A stretch of DNA of 64,000 bases from Shewanella pneumatophori (GCF_023283895.1 NZ_JAKILB010000014.1:1-64000); one strand, 5' to 3'; positions 17,448 to 28,032 are shown, counted from the stretch's first letter. Notes: generated by a model not told the origin, from the letters alone. Numbers and translations: made by a program.

Positions 17448-17474
17448 GCGGGCTGCTTTTCTTAAGCAGCCCGC
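17448..17474 (+). terminator. Probable terminator of slt
   Basis: An 11-bp perfect GC-rich stem (gcgggctgctt / aagcagcccgc) with loop ttctt. There is no clear T-run after it on the plus strand, so it may be a weak or processing hairpin rather than a strong terminator. Confidence 0.55.
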
Positions 17475-17747
17475 CCACTAATATCATTCTCTTTTAAACA
17501 AAGCTCCACAAAACCAATAAGGCCCAACATAGCTTTAATACGCTATTCACTCCAAGCTTCCCCGTAGCTACAACTTGGTTAACGTCCCAATACCAGAACC
17601 GCCCGTTTACGCTATCAAAAACTGAAAACTGTTCTACTGTTATAGCAATCAATATAAAACTTACTCCCTTGCCGATAGCACAGCCAAGTGTTCTTTGCAA
17701 AGTGAGCTTAACCGTTAATCTTAATGAGCAATACAAGGAAGCTAATA

Positions 17748-19931
17748 ATGAATAGCTCTCAAGGTAAAGGTGTGTGTCCTGTCATGCACGGTGCAAACAC
17801 CACTCAACAAAGCAAACAAAACCAATGGTGGCCAAAATCGCTAAATCTCGATATTTTGCATCAACATGACACCAAAACCTCTCCCCTAGCCAAAGATTTT
17901 AACTATAAACAGGCTTTTAACACTTTAGATTTGGAGACTGTTAAACAAGATTTAAAAGATCTTATGACCCAGTCTCAATCTTGGTGGCCGGCAGACTGGG
18001 GCCATTATGGCGGCTTGATGATCCGTTTAGCTTGGCACTCAGCAGGTACATACCGAATTGCAGATGGGCGTGGTGGTGCCAGTCGTGGCAGTCAACGTTT
18101 TGCACCACTGAACAGTTGGCCTGACAACGGCAATTTAGACAAAGCTCGAAGGCTATTATGGCCAATCAAAAAACGCTATGGCGATGCGCTTTCTTGGGCG
18201 GACTTGATAATTTTAGCTGGCAATATGGCCTATGAATCAATGGGGCTTAAAATGTTCGGCTTTGCCGGCGGTAGAGAAGATGTCTGGACTCCTGAAATTG
18301 ACACCTATTGGGGCGCTGAAAAGGAATGGTTAGCCACCAGCGATACTGAAAATAGCCGCTACTCTGGCGAGCGAGATTTAGACAATCCACTCGCTGCAGT
18401 GATGATGGGGTTAATTTATGTGAATCCTGAAGGCGTTGATGGAAAACCCGATCCCATTAAAACCGCTCACGATGTCAGAATTACCTTTGCCAGAATGGCG
18501 ATGAACGATGAAGAAACCGTTGCACTTGCAGCTGGCGGCCACACAGTTGGTAAATGTCATGGTAATGGTGACGCAAGCCAACTCGGGGCAGAACCCGAAG
18601 CGGGCGAGCTTGAAGATCAAGGATTTGGCTGGCTAAATAAACAGCAACGCGGCATAGGCGCTGATGCAGTCACCAGCGGCCTTGAAGGCGCTTGGACCAC
18701 TAATCCAACCCAATGGGATAATGGTTACTTCCACTTACTACTAAATTACGATTGGTGGATGCAAAAAAGTCCCGCAGGGGCTTGGCAATGGGAACCGGTG
18801 AATATCAAACCAGAGGATATGCCTGTTGATGCTGAGGATCCAACTAAACGCCAGAATCCAATAATGACCGATGCTGACATGGCACTAAAATTTGATCCGC
18901 AATACCGTAAAATCGCGGAGAAGTTTTACCAAGACCCTGCATATTTTGCCGATGTATTTACCCGAGCATGGTTCAAACTCACCCATAGAGATCTCGGACC
19001 CAAGACCCGTTATCTCGGCGCGGATATTCCAGCAGAAGAGCTTATCTGGCAAGACCCTATCCCACTCAACTCCAATCGGTTAGACGCATCTGAGTTGACC
19101 TCACTTAAACAGGCCATTTTAGCAAGTGATGTTTCCCCGTCTGAATTTATTATTACCGCTTGGGACAGCGCTCGCACTTACCGCGGCTCAGATCGTCGCG
19201 GCGGTGCTAATGGCGCTCGTATTCAGCTTGCTCCACAAAGCAGTTGGCAAGGTAATGAACCTGAACAACTTACCAAAGTGCTTACTGCACTAAGACAGAT
19301 CCAAAGCCAATTGAATTCATCAATTTCAATGGCAGATCTAATTGTTTTAGCTGGTAATACAGCAATAGAACACGCTGCGCAATTAGCTGGTTGTCAGGTT
19401 GAGGTACCTTTTGCCCAAGGCCGAGGAGATGCAAGCCAAGAAAACACTGACGAGCACTCTTTTGAAGTATTAGAGCCATTACATGACGGCTTTAGAAACT
19501 GGTTAAAAGCAGATTATCGCGTCTCAGCTGAGGAGTTACTGTTAGAGCGCAGCCAATTAATGCAACTTACCGCCGCAGAAATGACTGTACTAATAGGCGG
19601 TATGCGCGTTTTAGGTACTAATTACGCAGGTACAGAGCATGGCGTATTCACCGACAATATTGGCGTACTCAGTAATGATTTTTTCGTCAATCTCACTGAT
19701 ATGAATTATAGCTGGCAGCCTAAAAGTGATAATTTATACCATATCCTAGATCGAGAAAGCGGTAAGCTAAAATGGACCGCAACCCGTGTCGATTTAGTCT
19801 TAGGTTCAAACGCGATTTTACGCTCCTATTGTGAGCATTACGCCCAAGATACGAGTAAGCAAAAGTTTATCAATGACTTTATCAATGCATGGGTAAAGGT
19901 GATGAACGCTGACCGTTTTGATTTGGCATAA
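17748..19931 (+). CDS. katG: Catalase-peroxidase
   Basis: KatG is a bifunctional heme enzyme that removes hydrogen peroxide. The distal pocket has RLAWHSAGTYR with R93, W96 and H97. The proximal heme ligand is His in AAGGHTVGKCHG, near residue 265. The Tyr of the Met-Tyr-Trp crosslink lies in GLIYVNPEG. The second, degenerate peroxidase half is also visible (WDSARTYRGSDRRGGANG). I start at the ATG at 17748, which has AAGGA at good spacing; an in-frame ATG at 17724 has no ribosome site. That gives 727 residues (E. coli 726). No signal peptide, so cytoplasmic. Probably oxidative-stress controlled, but I cannot point to a convincing OxyR site. Confidence 0.96.
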   Translation: MNSSQGKGVCPVMHGANTTQQSKQNQWWPKSLNLDILHQHDTKTSPLAKDFNYKQAFNTLDLETVKQDLKDLMTQSQSWWPADWGHYGGLMIRLAWHSAGTYRIADGRGGASRGSQRFAPLNSWPDNGNLDKARRLLWPIKKRYGDALSWADLIILAGNMAYESMGLKMFGFAGGREDVWTPEIDTYWGAEKEWLATSDTENSRYSGERDLDNPLAAVMMGLIYVNPEGVDGKPDPIKTAHDVRITFARMAMNDEETVALAAGGHTVGKCHGNGDASQLGAEPEAGELEDQGFGWLNKQQRGIGADAVTSGLEGAWTTNPTQWDNGYFHLLLNYDWWMQKSPAGAWQWEPVNIKPEDMPVDAEDPTKRQNPIMTDADMALKFDPQYRKIAEKFYQDPAYFADVFTRAWFKLTHRDLGPKTRYLGADIPAEELIWQDPIPLNSNRLDASELTSLKQAILASDVSPSEFIITAWDSARTYRGSDRRGGANGARIQLAPQSSWQGNEPEQLTKVLTALRQIQSQLNSSISMADLIVLAGNTAIEHAAQLAGCQVEVPFAQGRGDASQENTDEHSFEVLEPLHDGFRNWLKADYRVSAEELLLERSQLMQLTAAEMTVLIGGMRVLGTNYAGTEHGVFTDNIGVLSNDFFVNLTDMNYSWQPKSDNLYHILDRESGKLKWTATRVDLVLGSNAILRSYCEHYAQDTSKQKFINDFINAWVKVMNADRFDLA

Positions 19932-19947
19932 GCGCGAATCACACTCA

Positions 19948-20000
19948 AAGAAAAGGCTATGGCGACTGATTATCATGCTGTAGCTTTTTCTTATCTTTTT
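19948..20000 (+). terminator. Possible terminator of katG
   Basis: Imperfect stem aagaaaaggcta / tagctttttctt (one G-U pair) with a 21-nt loop, followed by atctttttatt. The U-rich 3' side fits a terminator; the large loop lowers confidence. Confidence 0.45.
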
Positions 20001-20201
20001 ATTGCTCTTTCAATACCCTGCTCTACAACTTTTGCTCAGCTGTTAATTCCCCCTCTTTAACAACACTTTTACTAGAATGTAAATGCGCAAAAAACACAGA
20101 ATAAATCATGAATAAAACACGCTAAAAGCTAGTAAGCACAACCAATTTGCACCATAGTAGTTAACACACTGGATTTATAAAAATAACAACACAGGGTGTG
20201 T

Positions 20202-21113
20202 ATGCATAACTCAACTATCAACAACCTTCTACAGCAGCTTGAAACAGTTTTGCTTGGTAAACCCCATCAAATAAAACTTGCCCTCACTTGTATTCTTGCC
20301 CGTGGTCATTTACTGATCGAAGATCTTCCCGGTATGGGCAAAACCAGTTTGTCCCATGGCCTTGCCCACAGTTTAGGGCTTAGCTATCAGCGCGTTCAAT
20401 TCACCAGTGATATGCTGCCAGCAGATATTCTTGGAGTGTCTATTTTTGATAAGTCGCAAGCGCAATTTAACTTTCACCCAGGCCCTATCTTCAACCAAAT
20501 GATTTTGGCCGATGAGATTAATCGCGCCAGTCCAAAAACCCAAAGTGCACTTTTAGAGGCCATGGCCGAGCAACAAATCACTGTCGACGGTGCCACTTAC
20601 TCTCTACCACAACCCTTTTTTGTTATTGCAACACAAAACCCAACCGAGCAATCTGGTACTTTTTCACTGCCAGAATCACAATTAGACAGATTTATGATGC
20701 GCATATCCATCGGCTACCCAGCACCAGAAGCTGAGCTTGCGATGTTAAAGAATCAAGATCCCAATCAAAGCATCGCAGACTTACCAGAATGTTTATCGGC
20801 CACATCGCTGCAAGCACTACAAAAGCAAGTTGACGATGTCTGCGCCTCTGATGCACTGCTTAAATATATTCTCGCGTTGGTGAACACTTCAAGAGACCAA
20901 GCTCAATCCCCCGGCTTATCGCCTAGAGCAAGCATAGCCATACTACAAGCCGCTAAGGCTTGGGCATTTATTAACCAAAGAACCTATATAGTCCCGGAAG
21001 ATGTACAGGCAATCTTTCCTCATGTTGCCGAACACCGAATAAGGCAACACTCGCAACAACAAGGCGAAGCTGTATCAGATAAAATTCTTAATCAAGTTAA
21101 CCCTATCTTGTAA
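20202..21113 (+). CDS. MoxR family AAA+ ATPase
   Basis: MoxR ATPases act as chaperone-like factors that help mature or activate partner protein complexes. Walker A is LIEDLPGMGKTSL (G44, G46, K47, T48), Walker B is MILADEINRASPKTQSALLEAM, and sensor 1 is FFVIATQNPTEQSGTFSLPESQLDRFMM. The lid domain has LSPRASIAILQAAKAWA. I use the ATG at 20202, with AGGG five bases upstream; a GTG two codons earlier is the alternative. Length is 303 residues. It is the first gene of a three-gene operon with a DUF58 protein and a transglutaminase, the common MoxR/DUF58/TgpA arrangement. Confidence 0.92.
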   Translation: MHNSTINNLLQQLETVLLGKPHQIKLALTCILARGHLLIEDLPGMGKTSLSHGLAHSLGLSYQRVQFTSDMLPADILGVSIFDKSQAQFNFHPGPIFNQMILADEINRASPKTQSALLEAMAEQQITVDGATYSLPQPFFVIATQNPTEQSGTFSLPESQLDRFMMRISIGYPAPEAELAMLKNQDPNQSIADLPECLSATSLQALQKQVDDVCASDALLKYILALVNTSRDQAQSPGLSPRASIAILQAAKAWAFINQRTYIVPEDVQAIFPHVAEHRIRQHSQQQGEAVSDKILNQVNPIL

Positions 21114-21175
21114 CTGCTAGCAATTGATAAGCAGTATAACTGCCAGTCATAACAATAAGATAGAAATAGGGATTT

Positions 21176-22162
21176 ATGCAAAATCGCGGTAAACAAAAAC
21201 TACAACAAGGTTGGCTAAAATGGCTTTCTAGGCGATTACCCGCCAGCAAGCAAATCACTTTAAGCCATAAAAGTATCTTTATCCTCCCATCGGGCTTTGG
21301 CATCGCTTGGTTGGTTTTAGTGGTTTTGCTTTTTTTACTCGGTACCAACTATCAAAATAACCTGATTATGGGGCTAAGCTTTTTACTGTTAAGCGTATTT
21401 AACACCTGTATTATTTATAGCTATAAAAACCTTGCAGGCTTAACCCTTTCAAGTAGGCAACAAAGTGGTCATTTTGCAGGAAGTCCCATTTACTATCCTA
21501 TTCAGTTATCGAGCAAGCGCCAAGCATTTGAAATCCAGTGCCAATTTAAAGACCAGCCACTACATAGCATCAAGTCAGTAAATAATCAGCAATCACAACT
21601 GTTAGTGACTGTTGACAAGGTACGCCGCGGGATTAATCGACCTGGTCGCTTAAAAGTTGAAAGCCGTTACCCACTTGGCCTATGTCGCGCATGGTCCAAT
21701 ATAGATCTGGATTTATCGCAATTAGTCTTTGCAGAGCCGATTGTCGATTCAAATCCGGTCTCTTTTATTTCAAAGCCCGGTGATGAACAAGAACATAGTG
21801 GTAAATATGTCTCTGGCGTTGATGAGTTTAAAGGGCTAAAAGAGTATCAAACTGGTGAACCATTAAAGCAAGTTGCGTGGAAACAATGGGCACAGGGCCG
21901 CGGCATGTTAACCAAAGAGTTTGAACAACCACACGGCGCGCCAATGTGGTTAGCGTTAGAAGATAATGCTGATGATATTGAGCTCGCACTGAGTCACCTT
22001 GCATGGCATACAGAGCAGTTAAGTCAAAATAATCAAGTTTTTGGATTAACCCTCTCAGGCCAATCTATCCCGCCCGCTCACGGCGAAAAACATAGGCTTC
22101 ACGTACAAACTCAATTAGCGCTGTTTCCTCGACGTTCACCAGCGAGGAGGCCACGAAAATGA
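21176..22162 (+). CDS. DUF58 domain membrane protein
   Basis: A 328-residue protein with two transmembrane helices near residues 40-82 (GIAWLVLVVLLFLLG and IMGLSFLLLSVFNTCIIY), a beta-rich cytoplasmic or periplasmic part, and the DUF58 core with DEFKGLKEYQTGEPLKQVAWK. DUF58 proteins often carry a von Willebrand A-like fold and pair with MoxR ATPases. The direct biochemical role is not established. The gene overlaps the following transglutaminase gene by four bases (ATGA), so the two are translationally coupled. An Arg-rich C-terminus (RRSPARRPRK) is notable. Confidence 0.88.
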   Translation: MQNRGKQKLQQGWLKWLSRRLPASKQITLSHKSIFILPSGFGIAWLVLVVLLFLLGTNYQNNLIMGLSFLLLSVFNTCIIYSYKNLAGLTLSSRQQSGHFAGSPIYYPIQLSSKRQAFEIQCQFKDQPLHSIKSVNNQQSQLLVTVDKVRRGINRPGRLKVESRYPLGLCRAWSNIDLDLSQLVFAEPIVDSNPVSFISKPGDEQEHSGKYVSGVDEFKGLKEYQTGEPLKQVAWKQWAQGRGMLTKEFEQPHGAPMWLALEDNADDIELALSHLAWHTEQLSQNNQVFGLTLSGQSIPPAHGEKHRLHVQTQLALFPRRSPARRPRK

Positions 22163-24231
22163 CAAGCATAGAAAATCAAAATATCTCACGTCACACGCTA
22201 ATGTGGCTGCTAATAACCAATATTGCGATCCTATCGCCGCTATATCAACAAATAACCCTTTGGTCTTTAGCAATTTGCGCCATCTGTATTTTTTGGCGGA
22301 TCGGGATTTATTTAGGCAGGGTTGCCAAGCCACCTAAATGGCTGGTTACAGCGCTTGCCCTCGCCTCTGCAACAACACTTGCAATCGTTGTAGGCCAGAT
22401 TGGTGTACTAAACGCCATGGTTAACTTGTTGATCCTCGGCTACGCACTAAAATACATCGAAATGCGTAACCGACGTGACGTTCAAGCTGTAGTGCTTGTT
22501 GGCTACTTCCTGATTGCATTTACTTTTATCCACCAGCAAACACTATTATCGACCCTGCATTTACTCGTTGTAACCATTATTAATACCTGCGTGCTAATTA
22601 GCCTTTACCACGATGAAAAGAACTTTAAATATGCCGGGTTACTAGGCAGTAAAATTTTGCTGCAAAGCCTACCTTTTGCAATCATTCTATTTTTAGTATT
22701 GCCTAGACTTGCCCCTTTATGGCTGGTTCCACCGCAAAATAAAGCGCAAACAGGATTGTCTGACAGCGTAAGTTTTGGTGATATAAATGAGTTAACACGT
22801 TCAAGTGCGCTAGCCTTTCGAGCCACATTTTCAGGGCAAGCCCCCACGAATGAAAAGCTCTATTGGCGAGCCATTGTGATGGAAGATTATGACGGCAAAA
22901 CCTGGTTACAAAACCCACGTATAACCAACAAAAATAGTCTAAACCCAAATAACGCAATTGATGACATAGCTCAAAGGCCTCAACACCTAACAAAAGCAGG
23001 CAGCGTTATTGGCAATCAGTTTGAATATTCAATAATTGCAGAGCCTAGCCACCAGCAATGGCTATTTGGTTTAGATGTTGCAAACACTAGTGATAGAGGC
23101 ATTCGCGCCCTTAACGACTTTACTCTTTTAGCTGAGCGCCCGATTGAGCAAAAGCGCTTATATCAAGTAATAAGTCGTGAGCAACTAATTATGGAGCCAA
23201 AACTAAGTCCTTATGTGCGCAATATTAACCTCGCACTGCCAAGGTCGAGTAACCCCAAAACTCGCGCCTTAGCAAATGAGTTTGCCCTTAGCAACCCAGA
23301 GCCAAAATCAAGACTTAATGCAATGATGCGTTATTTTACCGAGCAGCCTTACTATTACACTTTGAGGCCACCGCGTGTTGGCGAGCAGCAAATAGATGAT
23401 TTTTTAATTACCAATAAAGCAGGATTTTGTGTGCATTACGCGAGTGCGTTTGCATTTATGGCGCGTGCAACGGGGATCCCGACCCGTTTAGTTACCGGCT
23501 ACCAGGGCGGCGAATTAAACTCAACAGCGGGCTATTACAGTATTTATCAATATATGGCACATGCTTGGGTAGAAGTTTGGCTCGAGGATGAAGGTTGGGT
23601 GCGTTTCGACCCAACCGCTATGATCGCTCCTGAGCGCGTCGAGCAAGGCTTTGATGCATTCTTCGACCCAGAAACCAGCTATCTTATGGACAATCCATTT
23701 AGCAGCTTGGCCTACCGTGATAATCCAATGCTTAATGAGCTTAGAATGCGTTTGGCCAGTATTGATTATTTTTGGAGTAGTTGGGTACTTGGATTTAATG
23801 AACAAAAACAACGCCAAGTGCTCAAAGAGATTTTAGGTAATGTTACTCGTACTAAAGTCACAATATTCATTATTGTCAGTTTAAGCGTTATCGGACTCTC
23901 TATTGCTTATAGCGCCGGACTCATCCAATTTAGGCGCTCAACTGACAAGCATCTCAACGCCTATTATTCGGTGTGTAAAATGCTCAATAAGCGCGGACTA
24001 CCTCGAAAGCACCACGAAGGACCCCAAGCATATAATCAACGAGTAACAGCAGCTTTCCCTAGCATAACTGCGGATTTTACCAAGTTAACCCAGTATTTTA
24101 TTGCCTTAAAATATCAGAATATGGATCCAAAGCGAACTAAGCGCTTTTCTCGATTATTAATCAAGCAGTCGAGATGGTTGAAAATCAAGATCTTGATACA
24201 GAGATTGGCACTTAATAAGACAAACACATAA
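22159..24231 (+). CDS. TgpA-like membrane transglutaminase (DUF3488)
   Basis: A 690-residue inner-membrane protein. The N-terminal ~190 residues form several transmembrane helices (DUF3488). A transglutaminase-like domain follows with the triad C424 (NKAGFCVHYASAF), H468 (AHAWVEVW) and D484 (WVRFDPTA). One more helix lies near residues 560-582 and a cytoplasmic tail (DUF4129-like) ends the protein. The Pseudomonas homologue TgpA is essential there and has a periplasmic transglutaminase domain; substrate unknown. The gene is coupled to the DUF58 gene by an ATGA overlap. No terminator is obvious before recC. Confidence 0.9.
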   Translation: MTSIENQNISRHTLMWLLITNIAILSPLYQQITLWSLAICAICIFWRIGIYLGRVAKPPKWLVTALALASATTLAIVVGQIGVLNAMVNLLILGYALKYIEMRNRRDVQAVVLVGYFLIAFTFIHQQTLLSTLHLLVVTIINTCVLISLYHDEKNFKYAGLLGSKILLQSLPFAIILFLVLPRLAPLWLVPPQNKAQTGLSDSVSFGDINELTRSSALAFRATFSGQAPTNEKLYWRAIVMEDYDGKTWLQNPRITNKNSLNPNNAIDDIAQRPQHLTKAGSVIGNQFEYSIIAEPSHQQWLFGLDVANTSDRGIRALNDFTLLAERPIEQKRLYQVISREQLIMEPKLSPYVRNINLALPRSSNPKTRALANEFALSNPEPKSRLNAMMRYFTEQPYYYTLRPPRVGEQQIDDFLITNKAGFCVHYASAFAFMARATGIPTRLVTGYQGGELNSTAGYYSIYQYMAHAWVEVWLEDEGWVRFDPTAMIAPERVEQGFDAFFDPETSYLMDNPFSSLAYRDNPMLNELRMRLASIDYFWSSWVLGFNEQKQRQVLKEILGNVTRTKVTIFIIVSLSVIGLSIAYSAGLIQFRRSTDKHLNAYYSVCKMLNKRGLPRKHHEGPQAYNQRVTAAFPSITADFTKLTQYFIALKYQNMDPKRTKRFSRLLIKQSRWLKIKILIQRLALNKTNT

Positions 24232-24378
24232 AATAGCTTACAATACTTATCCTATTAAAAATGTGTTCTTTTTTTGGACATTACGGACAGCCACTCAGCT
24301 GTTAATGTATATTTTCTTAACAACTTTAAGCGCGCATTTATGTCCATCTTTCGACTGCATGCTTGTTAAAGGACCGCC

Positions 24379-27300
24379 ATGTTATATCTAGTGCAATCAA
24401 ACCAAATGGAAGCATTGTCTGCGCTGTTAGCAACCGAGCTTCGTACCCCTTTGCCTAATACGCCTTTGTTAATGCCAGAGCATATTTTGGTACAAAGTCC
24501 AGGCATGTCTACTTGGTTACGTTTAGAAATTGCCAGACAAAATAACATCGCAGCCGGACTTGAGTTCCCTCTTCCCTCAAGCTTTATTTGGCAACTTTGC
24601 CACACCTTGCTTGACGACGTACCAAAAGAGAACGCATTTACTAAAGCGGCCATGACATGGAAGCTTATGGAGCTGTTGCCGACACTGATTGATCGAGAAG
24701 ACTTTTTACCTCTGGCAAATTACCTTAATAACGGTAATGCAGAAACAGAGCTTACAAGCAGCGCTGCACTCGATAACCAAACAATCGCTAGCGCCAACCA
24801 AGAAGCCGCGCAAAATCCATTAAAGCTTTATCAGCTTTGTGGTCAAATTGCCGATATTTTTGACCAATATTTGGTTTACCGCCCTGACTGGATTACAGCA
24901 TGGGAAGCTAATGAGCCAACCTTGCCGCCCAGAGGAGATAGACCCAGTCCCGCACAAGCATGGCAGCCTATCCTGTGGCGTGCGTTAATCGATTTTAATG
25001 CCAATACGCTACACAAAAGCCAGTATCACCGTGCCAATTTACATCAAGCGCTGTTTGATGCCCTAGACGATCCCGCCACTAACTTAGATGCCTTACCAAG
25101 GCGTCTATTTGTATTTGGTATTTCATCAATGGCGCCACAAACATTAGATGTGCTGCACTATTTGGCTAAACGAATCGACGTTGTCATGTTGAATTTGAGC
25201 CCGTGTCAGCATTACTGGGGCGATATTGTCGATCCCCGACTACGTGCGCGTATGGCACTGCAATATGCAGACAAAAATAAACTTGAGCTAGAATGGGAAG
25301 ATAAGCTTGAAGTCGGCAACCCATTGCTAGCCAATAACGGTAAAATGGGTCGTGAACTGCTCGACTTATTACTAGAACTGCCAGAAGAACATACCGCTTT
25401 TAACTTCGAATGCTATCAAGAGCCAAACCCAACTAGCATGTTAAGCGGGGTGCAATACGATATTTTAGAGCTCAGCACCCGCGGCCAAAGTCTTGGCCCT
25501 GATGCTGCGCTTTATTTAAGCTTAGATGGCCGCCGTGTAATTGAGCCATCTGATAACTCAATTACCGTAAGAAGCTGTCATAGCCCACTGCGTGAAGTTG
25601 AAACCTTGCATGATCACTTACTTGAAATGCTATCGCGGCCACAAACAACTGAACAAGCTGCGCTTAGCCCAAAAGATATCGTGATCATGATGCCAGATGT
25701 AGCTGCTTACGCACCGTACATTGATGCAGTTTTTGGCGCCAAACAAGGCAGTCATTATATTCCTTATGCCATTGCCGATCGCGGTGCTGCTCAAGAATCA
25801 CCGCTTATATCCAGCTTTTTGCACCTGTTAAAAATCAATCAAAGCCGCTTTGGCCTTACTGATATTTTAAGTATTCTTGAAGTGCCAGCTGTGCTGCGCC
25901 GTTTTGAACTTGATGATGAAAGCCTCGCGGTCATTAAGCGCTGGTTAGATCAAGCTGGCGTTCGTTGGGGCCGTGATGAAACCAGCCGCACCGAATATCA
26001 ACTGCCCGCATTTGAGCAAAACTCTTGGGCCTTTGGTATTAAAAGGCTCATCTTAGGTTATAGCTTTAGCGATGATGCGCCAATCTACCAACACAGCTTA
26101 TCGGTCAATGGCGTTGAAGGCCAAACCGCACAAGCTCTCGGTAAGTTGCTTGATTTCATCGAAGCCCTCGATGAAGTGCAACAAGCATTGGCACAAGTGT
26201 CTAATCTTGAGCTGCGCATGGCACAACTTGAAAGCATTCTCGATGATTTTTATGAGGTTGACGATGATGAGCGGGTGCAGCAACAAGAGATCCGCGACGC
26301 TATTGTTAAGCTCAATGAAGAACTCACTGAAGCGGGCCACACAACACCATTAACCATTGAAGTATTGCAAAACTGGTTTAACAGTCGCCTATCTGAATCT
26401 CGAGTTGGCCAGCGTTACCTTGCGGGTAGCGTTAACTTTTGTACCTTAATGCCTATGCGTTCAATCCCATTTAAGCTGGTTTGTCTGCTGGGGATGAATG
26501 ATGGCGTCTACCCAAGAGTACAGCACCCGGTTGGTTTTGATCTCGTGGCACAAATGGGACCAAGAAAAGGTGACCGCTCTCGCCGTCTAGATGATAGATA
26601 CCTATTTTTAGAGGCGATTCTATCGGCTCGAGAGCAGCTATACATTAGCTTTATCGGTAATAGCGAGCGTGATGACTCTGAGCGGATCCCGTCAATGTTG
26701 GTATCAGAACTTATCGAATATTGTCAGCTGGTTTATTTGCCGCAATCTCTTGAGCAGCATTTACATGATGAGCAGATTGAGCCCAATTTAGTTGATGCGA
26801 TTGAAAAGCAGATCCGTGAGCACCTTATTATCAAGCAGCCTCTGCAGCCTTTTGATGGCAGGCTTTATCAAGCAGCGGAAACTGAAGCGGACTCTAACCA
26901 TATTCAGCAAAGCTATGCAGCCCAGTGGTGCCCTGCCGTTGTTAGTGAAGCGAAACGATTAGATGATTCAAACAATCACTACAAACGCTTTATCGATGCC
27001 AATAGCCAGATATTGCCTTTTACTGACGATAGCAGTAGCGAAGCCAATACCGCTGTAAACGTACCAGAGCTAGAAGTGTCGGCCTTAATCCGTTTTTTCA
27101 GAAACCCAGCGCAGTATTTCTTTAACCGTACTCTAAAAGTGGATCTTAGCTTATCAATCCAAGCAGATGATAACGATGAGCCATTTAGCTTAAATGCATT
27201 AGAGCGTTATAAGTTACAGGCAGTACTGCTCGATAGCGCCATTGATAGCGGCATCGAAAAACCAAACCTTGAGCTATTAGAGCGGCTAAAGGCGCAAGGC

Positions 27301-28032
27301 AACTTGCCGTTAAAGCCATTTGATGACTTATTGCTCAATCAATATTTGCATGATATTAAGCCACTGATTGGCCGAAGCTTATACTTAAAAGGCGATAAAT
27401 CTCATTCGGTGGATATCGACTTACACTTTGAGCAGTTAGATCTTAAACTCGTCGGCCGCATTGATGACTTAAGCGCTAAAGGCTTAGTCAATTATCGCCC
27501 AGGCACAGCCAATGGCCGTGATTTAATTCGCGTGTATTTACGTCATTTATGTTTATGTGCCATGCAGCAAACTGATTCTAATACCAAACAAGCAAGCGCT
27601 AATGCTCTGCCAATTACCAGCTATTTGCTTGATATCGGTCATTTTCATGCATTCGCTCCTATTACACCAGAGCAGGCAAAAAAACAGTTAAGCCAGTGGT
27701 TGAGCTATTTCCAACAAGGACAGATGCATCCGATTATGTTTATGCCGCGCACAGCCCTAGCCTATGTAGAGGCAGAGGGTTCCCATTGGCAAAAACTATT
27801 AGAGGCACAGTCTCAATGGCTCGATGAGCAAAGCCAGTTAGGTGAAGGCCTAGAGCCGCATTTTCAACGTTTGTTTAGTTTCCCCGATGACTTTACCGAA
27901 GATAACTTTGGCAATATTGCCAATCAATTATTAGCGCCGTTAATCAGCCTTTATCACAAAGACAGGTTAAGTGAGTTAGCCAACTTTGTAGAAGCTGGCG
28001 TCAATACTGCAGATTTAGGCGAGGTAAAGTAA
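24379..28032 (+). CDS. recC: Exodeoxyribonuclease V gamma subunit
   Basis: RecC is the Chi-recognition subunit of RecBCD, which repairs double-strand breaks and degrades linear foreign DNA. It starts MLYLVQSNQMEALSALL, as RecC proteins do, with AAAGGA before the ATG. Family segments seen include SPGMSTWLRLEIA, FGISSMAPQTLDVLHYLAKR, HSPLREVETLHDHLLEML and CLLGMNDGVYPR. The C-terminal inactive nuclease-like domain is present. At 1217 residues it is about 95 longer than E. coli RecC (1122). Its stop overlaps the recB start by one base (TAATG). The gene order recC-recB-recD lacks the ptrA gene that separates recC and recB in E. coli. Confidence 0.95.
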   Translation: MLYLVQSNQMEALSALLATELRTPLPNTPLLMPEHILVQSPGMSTWLRLEIARQNNIAAGLEFPLPSSFIWQLCHTLLDDVPKENAFTKAAMTWKLMELLPTLIDREDFLPLANYLNNGNAETELTSSAALDNQTIASANQEAAQNPLKLYQLCGQIADIFDQYLVYRPDWITAWEANEPTLPPRGDRPSPAQAWQPILWRALIDFNANTLHKSQYHRANLHQALFDALDDPATNLDALPRRLFVFGISSMAPQTLDVLHYLAKRIDVVMLNLSPCQHYWGDIVDPRLRARMALQYADKNKLELEWEDKLEVGNPLLANNGKMGRELLDLLLELPEEHTAFNFECYQEPNPTSMLSGVQYDILELSTRGQSLGPDAALYLSLDGRRVIEPSDNSITVRSCHSPLREVETLHDHLLEMLSRPQTTEQAALSPKDIVIMMPDVAAYAPYIDAVFGAKQGSHYIPYAIADRGAAQESPLISSFLHLLKINQSRFGLTDILSILEVPAVLRRFELDDESLAVIKRWLDQAGVRWGRDETSRTEYQLPAFEQNSWAFGIKRLILGYSFSDDAPIYQHSLSVNGVEGQTAQALGKLLDFIEALDEVQQALAQVSNLELRMAQLESILDDFYEVDDDERVQQQEIRDAIVKLNEELTEAGHTTPLTIEVLQNWFNSRLSESRVGQRYLAGSVNFCTLMPMRSIPFKLVCLLGMNDGVYPRVQHPVGFDLVAQMGPRKGDRSRRLDDRYLFLEAILSAREQLYISFIGNSERDDSERIPSMLVSELIEYCQLVYLPQSLEQHLHDEQIEPNLVDAIEKQIREHLIIKQPLQPFDGRLYQAAETEADSNHIQQSYAAQWCPAVVSEAKRLDDSNNHYKRFIDANSQILPFTDDSSSEANTAVNVPELEVSALIRFFRNPAQYFFNRTLKVDLSLSIQADDNDEPFSLNALERYKLQAVLLDSAIDSGIEKPNLELLERLKAQGNLPLKPFDDLLLNQYLHDIKPLIGRSLYLKGDKSHSVDIDLHFEQLDLKLVGRIDDLSAKGLVNYRPGTANGRDLIRVYLRHLCLCAMQQTDSNTKQASANALPITSYLLDIGHFHAFAPITPEQAKKQLSQWLSYFQQGQMHPIMFMPRTALAYVEAEGSHWQKLLEAQSQWLDEQSQLGEGLEPHFQRLFSFPDDFTEDNFGNIANQLLAPLISLYHKDRLSELANFVEAGVNTADLGEVK

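Larger units (their letters stand above)
17324..17747. other. Intergenic region between slt and katG
   Basis: The first 100 nt are repetitive: agctacttgcatt occurs at 17341-17353 and again at 17367-17379, and variants of tagct/catta words surround them. A strong hairpin lies at 17448-17474. The rest should hold the katG promoter. I see a stretch at 17640-17655 faintly like an OxyR half-site, too weak to call. No gene is supported. Confidence 0.6.

Noticed and set aside
17600..17747. OxyR operator before katG
   Set aside because: Only a loose partial match (ATAG-like half) was seen, not the paired spaced motif.
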